Shown: one piece after another, positions 51,360 to 60,899 of the stretch
How positions within the stretch are numbered: position 1 is the stretch's first letter
How the letters are laid out: each line of letters starts with the position of its first letter
Assembly (NCBI RefSeq): GCF_029227915.1
Contig: NC_079879.1
Coordinates: 9,548,001-9,612,000 of the forward strand
Length of the DNA: 64,000 nucleotides
Direction of reading: 5' to 3'
DNA from: Hydractinia symbiolongicarpus
Lineage: Eukaryota > Cnidaria > Hydrozoa > Anthoathecata > Hydractiniidae
Notes under the pieces: model-generated
What the model was told of the DNA's origin: nothing
What the model saw: the letters and a program-made list of their open reading frames with translations, nothing else
Database searches by the model: none
Translations under genes and position numbers: made by a program

Positions 51360-54180
51360 TTTGAAAACTCAATATTTATTTTTCAGGTGTGCAATTAATT
51401 ACACGCCTGAAACAATTTAGGTGTGTGCCAAGGCATGCAAATGCACAAATACAAATAGCATGGTATCCTTTTTCTCAAGTTTTATTACTGCTAAATGTTA
51501 TGCAAAAATTTTCAAAACATGCTTACCAAAACTTATCCGTGAATTGTGTTTGATTGATCTAACTAGCGCACGTTTAGTACAAACGTTGATACATTCTAGC
51601 AAAGCCTTGTTTTCATTTGTCTCATTTCTAGAATTTATTACTGTATATATCATGTTTTTCTCAGTATATTTTAGAAGTAAGTTTGTTTAGGTATTTTGGC
51701 AATTTCTTAAAAAGGTGATGTTACAAACAAACAAAGATTTGAAGTTTATTTGGTTGTTCGATTATGTTTCTGGTACATTATGAAACAAAAGGAATGAACA
51801 TGATTGGCTTACATTAAAGTGTAAATTAAAAGTAAAAACCTTGCGGTGAGTTTTTTCCTTAAAAGAACAATCTTATGAACATTTTAACTTTCAGAAGTAT
51901 GAAATGAAAAAGACAAATATCTTTTGTTCATTGAAATATTAAAAAATTGCCATAAAAAAACTTTAAACTTGAAAACCCATATTTTGCTCTTTTGCATACT
52001 GCATATTGAGGAGCGTTGCTGTTCTGCCTTGATTATGTACGGCAGCTTGCACCGGTTAAGAACAGGGCAGAAAATACATAATCAGGGCATTATTTCCCAC
52101 TTATAGAACAAAAATAATATATTTTACACACTTCTGACAAGCAAATAGCGCAGGTGGCAAAGATGTTGTTAAATGAAACGAAATTTAGAGGCAACTACTA
52201 AATTTTGGGATTCTCAAGTTTAATAACTTTAAGAACTTTTCACCAAACTGAATTCCCGCAAAAAGAATACCGTAAATAATCGAATAAACGGCAATTAATC
52301 GAAAGGGCGTTTAATTTAGGTTCCGTGAAATTTAGTTACTTTAAAGTATATTATGTATGTTGAAATGTAGTTTATACTCAAAATTACGTCGAGACTTTTT
52401 TTCTTTCGCCATGCCTAGCTTTTAAGAGTGTTCTTGTAGAGAATGTTTCATTTACAAAGGTCGGAAGGAAATGCCAATCACAGCCTGCCTGCCATTATAT
52501 CAGTGTTCTTAAACCGGTCACAACAACATAATCAGGGCTAAAAAACATAATCTGACTATGCGTACATAATCCGGCTGTCCTGGTTGTAAACAGGCCGTTT
52601 TCGCAATCTGGACAGAACATTGCCAGGTTTGGACTGCATTTATTTCATTTTTTCTATCCAGTTTTTCTATGTAGAATATGTAGAAAAAAGATAACAGAAA
52701 AAGATTTAAGTGTCACACACACAATATTGACGTCGTGTTATCTAAATTACGAGGGTGCCGATAAGCAGCATACGCCATAAAAAGAGCAGGCGTTTTCAAG
52801 CAAGTTCAGCGTTTTGAAAAAAACTCAAGTGTTTGGCCAAAAAAACCTGCATAGACCTGAACAATGCCCGAAAAAAGAGAAAAAGAAAACTTATAATACA
52901 CTTATAATTCAAAACCCTGTAAAAATTAAAATAAACTTACTATGTACTAGTTGTACTGATAACTTGAGTTGGATAAAATAAGGGTTTGTTATTTTTACTC
53001 AACTGTGAAAAGGTGTATAGCTCTTGTTTACATCTTTAGTAGTAAGCTCTGCTGGATGGGGAATTTGCCTTGTTGAAAGAAAATGGGAACACTAAGTGAA
53101 GCGTGGCTATTTTCATTTCATTTCTTTACACACATGGAGATAGGCAAACTCAAATACATCAGAAGAGGGCATCAATCTACACTTAGTAACAGTTTAAAAG
53201 TTCAAACGATGTGTTCGTAGAAAATCCACAGGAAGAGAGGTGAATCTAGCTAGCTACCTAATATTCCAATGCAAAGCAAATTTAAAGTAAGAGAAGAGAG
53301 GCGAAGCGAAGGCGCAAACGGGAGGGGGGAGCAGAAAATGGCGTTTACCATGCGTGCAAGCATGCATTTTAGAAACCTTTTTTTTTTCTTTATATTTTTT
53401 ACCGTACTTGGGTTGTTATTTTGAATAATTAATTATTTTGAGTCATCTGATAAAAATAATATCAACCGCTGACTGACTATTTTTTCGTAAAAACTAACGC
53501 CATCTTGAAATGTTCCATGTGCAAAATGATAAAAATATTCTACACGCGGTGTTGTTCCACGCCTAGTTCAGTGGATACGTAATGTAAACCAACCTCGTTC
53601 CCAGGGGATCTTTTATGCACAATGGGCGCGCAATGTGTGTGGGCTTTTTCATTAACTTGTAAGGTTCATCTCAAAGAGCTCCAGGGAGAAAAATGCTTTA
53701 AACTATATCTGCGCTCAGCATATACGTCTGTGGATCAAGTTGGTTAAAAAATCTGTTATAAATCAACTTCGCAAATCGATCAGCCAAAATAATGCAGGCG
53801 GCCGTGGACCAATCTAATTTAAAGTTTATTTTAAGGTAGAGCCATCTTTTGATCTTGAAATTATAATATAACTTGCATGTAGTTTAGATTTAGATCATAC
53901 ATCAGTGAAAAGATGCTAGTAAGTAGCCACAGTACAAATGTTTGTAACCATAATTTGGCTTTCTTTTACCCAAGGTCTGCGCATTGCCCGTAATTTTTGT
54001 TACTTTTTTCGCGCATGTGCAAGTACCCAGTAAAAAGGTAAACATTGAAACTTGTCTATATCTTCTTCTCATATTACAGCACAGTTTGATCTTAATCTCA
54101 GTTCTTCCGCGTTTCTCAAAAATGCTTGAAGAATGTACAATAGACTATACTCTTTTTTTTGACTGCAAATAATATTTTTT
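51360..54180. other. Long intergenic stretch, repeat debris
   Basis: No gene is supported. Visible: GATTATGTACGG/CATAATCAGGGC words near 52033-52090 and again, partly inverted, near 52505-52575 (probably ends of an old MITE), a CCGTAAAT-type MITE end near 52270, and a foldback arm CCTCGTTCCCAGGGG at about 53592. Confidence 0.4.
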
Positions 54181-54189
54181 ATGAAAATC

Positions 54190-55385
54190 GATTTGATTTT
54201 CAACCTGGTCATTTTACTCATCATGCAATTGTTAAACTCATTTATGAAATGTCTAAAGCATTTGATGAAAATAAGTATGTGCTATGAATTTTTAATGAAT
54301 GCAAGGCGTTTGACACTTTAGATCATAACGTTCTGCTGGAAAAACTAAAAAATATGGAATCGATAACACGATTATTATGCGTTTTAAAACTTATTTGTCT
54401 AACAGGAAACAATACATTTCTTATGACGCCGGAGGAAGAACAAATTACAAAACAATTAGTTGTGAAGTTCGCATTTTTAGGACCACCATTATTCCTTAGG
54501 CAAGTGATCAAAACAAAGCTTCAAATATTTTACATTCAATTCAATTTGCAGATGATACCAATCTGTTTTACGCATATAAACTTCTAAAAACATTATCTCA
54601 CACAGTGGATAATGTACTCTACAAAGTGTCAGAATGATTAAACTGTCCTTATATATTTCTAAAACAAGGTATACATATTTCCATAGACTAAATAAGAAGA
54701 GATGATGCGTCACTAAAACTCTCTAATTTGTCTAATAATAATATAGATATAAATAGAGCACAATGCATGAAATTCTTAGGAGTAATTCTTGATGAAAATC
54801 TTCCTTGGGGATGAACACATAATTGTTGTACAACAAAAAGTCGCAAAGAATATTGGCATTCTATTTAAAGGCAAAATTTGTATTAGATAGAACTTGTTTA
54901 AAACACATAGTCTTTCATACACTGCAATTTAAATTATGCAAACATTGCTTGGTGCAGCACCCACGTTAAAAAATGGCAGAATTGCAAAATAAACAAAAAC
55001 GTGCAATGAGACTTATTTTAAATGTTGACAGATACACTTACTCCAAAGTTTAATTGCAAAAACTAACTATACTAAATGTATACCAACTAAACATTTATCA
55101 GACTCTTATTTTTATGTTCAAACCTGAGAACAATCTGATACCAAAAAACCAATGTTTTGGAACATTACAACACAGGTATCCTTCCGATTCTAACGTAACA
55201 AGTTTTTTCAACCCAAAAATAACTATGCAATTGCTAAATCCTTTATTACTAGCAGAGGACCTAAACTATGGCTCAAATTCCTTGACTACGACATGAAAAC
55301 TCTTTCAACACTTGCCCAATTCAAACAGAAACTAAAACAGAAACTATTTAATACTGACAATGAACTACATCTTTTTAGATAAAAA
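54190..55385 (+). pseudogene. Decayed non-LTR retrotransposon (LINE) RT and C-terminal region
   Basis: The plus strand reads FDFQPGHFTHHAIVKLIYEM (about 54191), then ECKAFDTLDHNVLLEKLKN (about 54298, motif A), a gap across the GVPQGS region, IQFADDTNLFYAYK (about 54535, motif C intact as FADD), LSHTVDNVLYKVSE (about 54597), and the thumb/C-terminal parts INRAQCMKFLGVILDENL (about 54755-54803) and KHIVFHTLQF. A final tail (RGPKLWLKFLDYDMKTLS-like text, about 55255-55300, then LAQFKQKLKQKLFN) closes it. Frames change repeatedly and stops abound. It is a jockey/CR1/RTE-superfamily LINE by wording, distinct from the young LINE at 56795. Confidence 0.8.
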
Positions 55386-56794
55386 ACACAGTTAAGTCGC
55401 AAGACATCCGTATCTACTTTGCTAACCTTTCATAGAAGGTTTAGCGATTTGGTGATAAGACTAATGCAGTCTTCTTCTTGCTCCTGCAATTTTTAACTAC
55501 TCTAGCTGCACCTAAGGACATACAATCACATATTTCTAGATTCTGCAATATAACAGATCATAGCTTTTGTTTTTTGTTTTTCTACGAAAAAATGTAAATT
55601 CCTTAACGGCGAAACAACAACAATAATAATAAATTAGTTTGCCTGATTATTGTACATGAAGGAATTTTTGGTAATATAGGAAAGGAATGGGGGAGGTCTT
55701 AGCATTTGAATTATTGCGTAACAAAGAAGTGGGTAGGTGGATAGTACTAGGTTTGTTATGATGCTGTGCAAGGGGTGGGGAGCTGAAGAATGGAAAATTA
55801 GGCTGTTACGTAATCATTAAATAGCGCCCTGTTGGGTTAAACATTGAGAAGAAACTTATAATTAGAGAAAAATTCTTGCAGACTGTACTACCGTTCCCAG
55901 AGCACCTTGCACCTTTCCTGACCTTGTTCCCAAATCCTTACGTCATCCGAGATTGTCTAGAAAGAGAAAATCGGCGGTGAGGTTGACCAATACGTGACAC
56001 TGTGGCCTTAACGGGGAGAAAATGACGTATTTACTTCGAATATTGGTTGAAACGAAATTTTAGGCATGGCTTATGTTTTAAATTTAGCACATACTAAATT
56101 TGAAGAAATGCGAAAAAAAGTTTCTCAAAATTAATATACAGTACAGCTTGTTCATGCACCACACACCCGATTATTTTGTCGATGGTTGGGACAAAAATTG
56201 ACGTAAAATCAAAGTTGTTTTGTTAGTATTTCTTTTTATTCATGGCTCGTCTATTCAGCTGCATTTTTCCGCCATGGCGCAAAAAGGCCACGAGCTGTTT
56301 TTGTATAAGTAGTCATATCGAAACGACCCTTTACTAATGCGTCACCTAATATTTTTAGTTAGTGGTCGAATATTTTAAATTAAGCGTATATGGTAGCATC
56401 TCGTTATTTCGGAATTGCAGGGGGGGAGGGGGGGAGGACTTAATGAATGCCCGAAATATCCAAATATCGATAACTCGGACTTACTTGAAAATTAAGCCCA
56501 GCAGGATTTTATTGAAGGTATTCATAAATGTAATGAAAAGTTTTTTGCCTTTTTTGATTTCTGTTCAAATTTGGTATTTTTCAACAATCGTAAGCCTACC
56601 TTTCTCCCCACGGCGTGGTGCCATGTTGAAATTAGAGAATGACGAACGCTCTCAGAAAATTGTGTGATTTGAAAAACATTTGTAAGAATTTATTTTCCAA
56701 TTCAAATCATTTTATAACGGTTTTTGGTGTGTGCCGAGTTGCATTGGGTTTTTCGTTTAAGGGACCGCTGCTTCTACTCTGTTTAGTGTGGCCC
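55386..56794. other. Intergenic with small repeat fragments
   Basis: Nothing coding. ATCTCGTTATTTCGG and ATAACTCGGACTTACTTG (about 56396-56488) resemble subterminal words of Tigger-like MITEs. A G-run occurs at about 56420-56437. Confidence 0.4.
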
Positions 56795-56795
56795 A

Positions 56796-59351
56796 CAGAA
56801 AAGGAGGGAAGATCTTGAGGTGAATGACATTGAATGTATCTGGCTCGAAATTTTTCCGAAAAACGCAAAAAGTTTTCTTATATGCTGTATGTATAGACCC
56901 CCTGACTCATCTCTATATCTGAATTCTCGTTTTAACGAAATTTTAAGAGAAATGTTAATAGCTGTTAATAAATTAACACTAGAAACAATCATTATGGGCG
57001 ATGTTAATGTGAATTATTTGAAACAAGGTGATCATCGTGAAATCAAAGATATATTCAAATTGCAATCATTTGTGCAGCTCGTAAAAAAGCCCACGAGAAT
57101 AACGCAAGACACTGAAACATTAATTGATGTGATATTTACTAACAAAAGTTCGACGATCTCCCACACGGACGTTCTACCTCTGAGTCTGAGTGATCACGAT
57201 TGTATTGGTTGCGTAAGAAAAGTTAACCATCAAAAGTTTAAATCGCGCACCACACGATGTCGAAATTACAACAAATATGACCCTGAAAAATTGAACACAG
57301 ACATAAATAATCATGATTGGCAACCTATGTATGAAATGAGTTCCGTGGAAAGTTCCTGGGAATATTTTAAAACAACAGTACATGCTATAATCGACAAGCA
57401 CGCTCCCGTTATAACCAAAATGGTAAAAGGACGTTCCTGTCCGTGGTTGAGTGCTGAAATTAAGAAACATATGAACAATCGAGATAAACTCTTGAGAAAA
57501 GCACGAAAAACGAAGAAAGCGTCAGATTGGTGTTTGTACAGACAATTAAAAAATCTTTGTAACAACAAAATTCGAGTTGCAAGAAATGGTTATCAGAAAA
57601 ACTTGTTAGTGGAAAACCGGCATAATCCTCGTAAGTTTTGGAAAACAATCAAAAGCATATTTCCTGCAGGAAAGTCATCATCTCCAACAAATAGTGATCA
57701 GCCGGATGCAGCTGAGAAACTTCTTTACGCTAACAAATTTTGTCGATACTTTTCAGATTGCGCTAAAAAATTGAAGGACGTCGCTTTTCCATTACGAAAC
57801 CTTATATGGAGATATACTCCAATAATTTCGACCAGGACTGATAAACTCTTTCATTTTCATTACGTCACGAAAGTGTTTGTCGAAAAAGAATTAAAATCTT
57901 TGAAGAGAAAGAAAGCCACCGGTGCAGATGACATACCACCGGGTGTTTTGAAAGATGCTGCTACACTCCTTTCTCAACCATTAGCATTCATTATAAACCT
58001 GTCGCTGCGTACCAGTACAATACCGTCGGACTGGAAAATCGCAAAAGTTACGCCACTTTTTAAGGGAGGAAATTCATCTGAAGAAACAAACTATCGACCT
58101 ATCTCAGTTCTTCCTATAGTTTCCAAGATTCTAGAACGTGCTGTTCATCACCAATTAATTGATTATCTAGAATCAAATAACTTACTTTCTCGAAATCAAT
58201 TTGGGTACAGTCGAAAACGATCAACGGAGATGGCGACTACGTTATTAACAGACAACATCAGGAAAGAAGTAGACAGTGGCAATCTAGTTGGTGCAATTTT
58301 TGTTGACTTGTCAAAAGCATTTGACACTCTTAGTCATGGATTATTACTGTCAAAATTATGTTCTTATGGTATTAAAGGAATTGCTTTGAATTGGTTCTCA
58401 GACTACCTCTTCAATAGAAAGCAGTATTGCGTAGTAAACAACGTAGCATCCGAAGAGAAAAGTATTGTCTGTGGTGTACCACAAGGATCCATCTTAGGAC
58501 CTATCTTGTTTTTACTTTATTTCAATGACTTTGAAGAGTGCGTTAAATATTCTGAAGTCATAGAGTTTGCAGATGACACGGTGTTATATTTTGCGAGCAA
58601 ACGGTTACAAGACATCGAAGACAAGTTCAATTACGATCTCGAGAAGATAGCCGAATATCTCAAAGATAACGAATTAGTAATAAATCTCAGAAAAGGAAAG
58701 ACCGAGTCAATGGTATTTGGAACTCAAAAACGACTCTCGATGTATTCACGACAAATGAATTTATATTACAATGACGTTCCAATATCTTCAACTACACATT
58801 ATAAGTATCTTGGTACTGTTTTGGATCCATCTTTGAACATGAACGAAAACTTCAACACGATTTACAAAAGAGCTTCGAACAAGCTACGTTTGTTAAGTTC
58901 ACTCAAAATGGGTCTTACTGCGGATGCTGTTAGAAAGATCTACACAGCTATTATTTTACCAGGATTATCCTATTGCAGTAACGTTCAGCTCAAATTCAGT
59001 GATACTCAAATAAAGAGACTCGAATCCATTGACAATCGTGCTAGAATTCTGACTCAACAAAATGTTCCTGAGATCAGAAAAGAAATTGAAAAACGAGCTG
59101 TGCTGTTTGTTAAAAAATGTTTGGATGGTAATGTCTGTGATAACTTTCAAGACTACTTCACTGTGAAGCGTCATCAAAGAACAACAAGAAACAACGGTTT
59201 TCTTTTATTTATACCTAAAGTGAAATTAGAATTTGCAAAGGGAAGCTTCTTTTCAATGGGTGTGAGTTTATTCAACTCTTTACCCATTGGAATTAGGCAA
59301 TGTAAAATTTTTGAGGAATTTAAAGCTTTGTGTCAAGCACATTTTGTTTGA
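56796..59351 (+). CDS. LINE ORF2: endonuclease (C-terminal half) and reverse transcriptase
   Basis: One uninterrupted frame of about 850 codons that lacks an ATG; the first supported codons read PQKRREDLEVNDIECIW and follow a stop at about 56785. The remaining apurinic-like endonuclease part has CMYRPPDSS, IMGDVNVNYLK and LSLSDHDCIG; the N-terminal catalytic Asn/Glu blocks are cut off. The RT has GADDIPPGVLK, WKIAKVTPLFKGG, NYRPISVLPIVSKILER, the catalytic IFVDLSKAFDTL (about 58297), GVPQGSILGPILFLLYFND, EFADDTVLYF (about 58562) and YKYLGTVLD. The C-terminus has the LSYCSNV and NSLPIGIRQ blocks seen in CR1/jockey/Rex1 LINEs. All RT catalytic residues are present and no stop interrupts 2.5 kb, so the insertion is young, though unable to nick DNA by itself. 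Confidence 0.93.
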   Translation, partial: QKRREDLEVNDIECIWLEIFPKNAKSFLICCMYRPPDSSLYLNSRFNEILREMLIAVNKLTLETIIMGDVNVNYLKQGDHREIKDIFKLQSFVQLVKKPTRITQDTETLIDVIFTNKSSTISHTDVLPLSLSDHDCIGCVRKVNHQKFKSRTTRCRNYNKYDPEKLNTDINNHDWQPMYEMSSVESSWEYFKTTVHAIIDKHAPVITKMVKGRSCPWLSAEIKKHMNNRDKLLRKARKTKKASDWCLYRQLKNLCNNKIRVARNGYQKNLLVENRHNPRKFWKTIKSIFPAGKSSSPTNSDQPDAAEKLLYANKFCRYFSDCAKKLKDVAFPLRNLIWRYTPIISTRTDKLFHFHYVTKVFVEKELKSLKRKKATGADDIPPGVLKDAATLLSQPLAFIINLSLRTSTIPSDWKIAKVTPLFKGGNSSEETNYRPISVLPIVSKILERAVHHQLIDYLESNNLLSRNQFGYSRKRSTEMATTLLTDNIRKEVDSGNLVGAIFVDLSKAFDTLSHGLLLSKLCSYGIKGIALNWFSDYLFNRKQYCVVNNVASEEKSIVCGVPQGSILGPILFLLYFNDFEECVKYSEVIEFADDTVLYFASKRLQDIEDKFNYDLEKIAEYLKDNELVINLRKGKTESMVFGTQKRLSMYSRQMNLYYNDVPISSTTHYKYLGTVLDPSLNMNENFNTIYKRASNKLRLLSSLKMGLTADAVRKIYTAIILPGLSYCSNVQLKFSDTQIKRLESIDNRARILTQQNVPEIRKEIEKRAVLFVKKCLDGNVCDNFQDYFTVKRHQRTTRNNGFLLFIPKVKLEFAKGSFFSMGVSLFNSLPIGIRQCKIFEEFKALCQAHFV

Positions 59352-59701
59352 TAAGTGTATTTGTGAGTGTGTTTTCCATACAGCCTGGTTTAGCTTTTGA
59401 CACAATCTTTTTGAGTTTTGTGTTAACATTCTTTTTCAACTGAGGACTCTATATAGTGCACCGTTTTGTGACAGTTTCTTAGTTTGTTTCCCTGTTTTTC
59501 TCGATATAGTCTTTCTCTCTTTTTGTCTCTCATTTTATTCCGTACAAATATACATAATCTTCACATTACATATTTACTTTTTATCTATTGTATATAACCA
59601 TTTTAAATGAATATTAATATTTTTAACATTTTATTTTCAGGACGCATATTTATAACAGTGTTTTATATACTGACATGCAAATCCTGTATAAACATTCGTT
59701 A

Positions 59702-59725
59702 AATAATAATAATAATAATAATAAT
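59702..59725. repeat. (AAT)n microsatellite at the LINE 3' end
   Basis: Eight AAT units closing the LINE. Simple-repeat tails rather than poly(A) are typical of CR1/L2/Rex-type LINEs. Confidence 0.9.
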
Positions 59726-59727
59726 TG

Positions 59728-60572
59728 GCAAAATTCACTTATTTTGTCAAATTTTCTATACCGCAAAGATTTCTCTGCTTAAGGTAAACACGCCAAATTT
59801 TGTTTAAAGTTAATAAGTATTGCAAACCAACAAGCGTTGGAACATATTTACTAATAAGAAATTGAATTATTAAATCCCCGTGAAGAATTATATAAATAAG
59901 TAACCAGGTACACGTTTTTTATAAAAGAAATTTTTTTATAAGAAAGAAGTCACCTTCTATAATCTTTAATTTTTACCAGTCATAAGAATGTAAAATTTAA
60001 GTAAGGAAATTTTTTCACACATCGAGATGTTATAAGACTATTAAAAGATTGGCGATTTCGACGGATATTAGTTTCGATGATTACACACACAAAAAACGTG
60101 CAATACATGACAAATTGAAAACCAAACAGGGGTCCTGGGGTCGAGGTTGATGGGACAAACGTTTAGTCTATTAGTAGATTATTAAATTCTGTGATTAAAT
60201 TAACGTAATGTTTGTTACAAATGCAGTAGAAAAATATCCTTGGAGGAGATTCACTAGGTCGGAGGAGGAACATGTAGACCAGGGGGAGCACTTTTTGCTA
60301 AAAAACTAATTTTGAAATGTTTGACTCTGCAAACGTTTGCTAGGAGCTCACGATAAATACGAACGCAGAAAGTGTCAACCGTATCAAATTTAACACAGTT
60401 TTAAAATTTCATGCGCACTAATATTTATTAAAAATTGTTTATATTCACCAAAAGCACTTTTAATTATTTAATTATTCAACACATATTTAACACAAATTCC
60501 AGAACGGTCTCCATTAAAAAAATTTCCGTATGTTTAAAATATTAGAATCATGAAAAGTGGCAAAATTATGAT
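59728..60572. other. Intergenic, nothing recognised
   Basis: AT-rich. A foldback arm GGGGTCCTGGGGTCGAGGTTG lies at about 60128. Confidence 0.4.
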
Positions 60573-60758
60573 TTATTTGGAACGACGAAATTGCTTTGCA
60601 GCAAACTGTAGCTCTTTTTTCACCCTTCGTTGATCACAACCATTTGATCTCTTTAAAGATTCTCTTATATTTTCTTCATAAAAATTACCCGTCGCTATGC
60701 TCGAAAGATCAAGCATTGTGCTTCCTCGGTAGTCGCAACTCGCACTGATTTTGAGCAT
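60573..60758 (-). CDS. Small ORF, 61 aa, hypothetical
   Basis: Starts with ATG (ends at 60758) and reads MLKISASCDYRGSTMLDLSS to a basic C-terminus, ERVKKEL-like text (RRVKKELQFAAKQFRRSK). No signal peptide or membrane span; mostly helical and charged. It is divergent from ARFGEF3 with only 141 bp between the two ATGs. The composition is more protein-like than its neighbours, but the family is not recognised. It could equally be the last coding part of an undetected gene or a chance frame. Confidence 0.4.
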   Translation of the reverse strand: MLKISASCDYRGSTMLDLSSIATGNFYEENIRESLKRSNGCDQRRVKKELQFAAKQFRRSK

Positions 60759-60899
60759 TGATACTCTACGAATGTTTCAACGTTTAAAATTTTTCGGTAA
60801 AATAAATAAAAATAATATGCAATAAATAATAAAATGTAAAAAAAAATGTAGAGATAGCTTTTCAATTGGACTCTTAAAGTTGTTAAAATCGATAGAAGC
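60759..60899. promoter_or_regulatory. Possible bidirectional promoter/5' UTR region
   Basis: The 141 bp between the start of the minus-strand small ORF and the ARFGEF3 ATG must include the 5' flank of ARFGEF3. AT-rich, with no clear TATA box or initiator. Assignment rests on position only. Confidence 0.3.

Larger units (their letters stand above)
56795..59727 (+). mobile_element. 5'-truncated LINE (CR1/jockey-like) with intact RT and microsatellite tail
   Basis: The unit comprises the truncated endonuclease-RT reading frame (to 59351), a 3' UTR of about 350 bp and a terminal AAT microsatellite (about 59702-59725). The 5' break lies near 56795, inside the endonuclease domain. No target-site duplication could be fixed by eye. 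Confidence 0.85.

Noticed and set aside
57174-57648. Minus-strand ORFs within the LINE
   Set aside because: Antisense shadows of the LINE reading frame.
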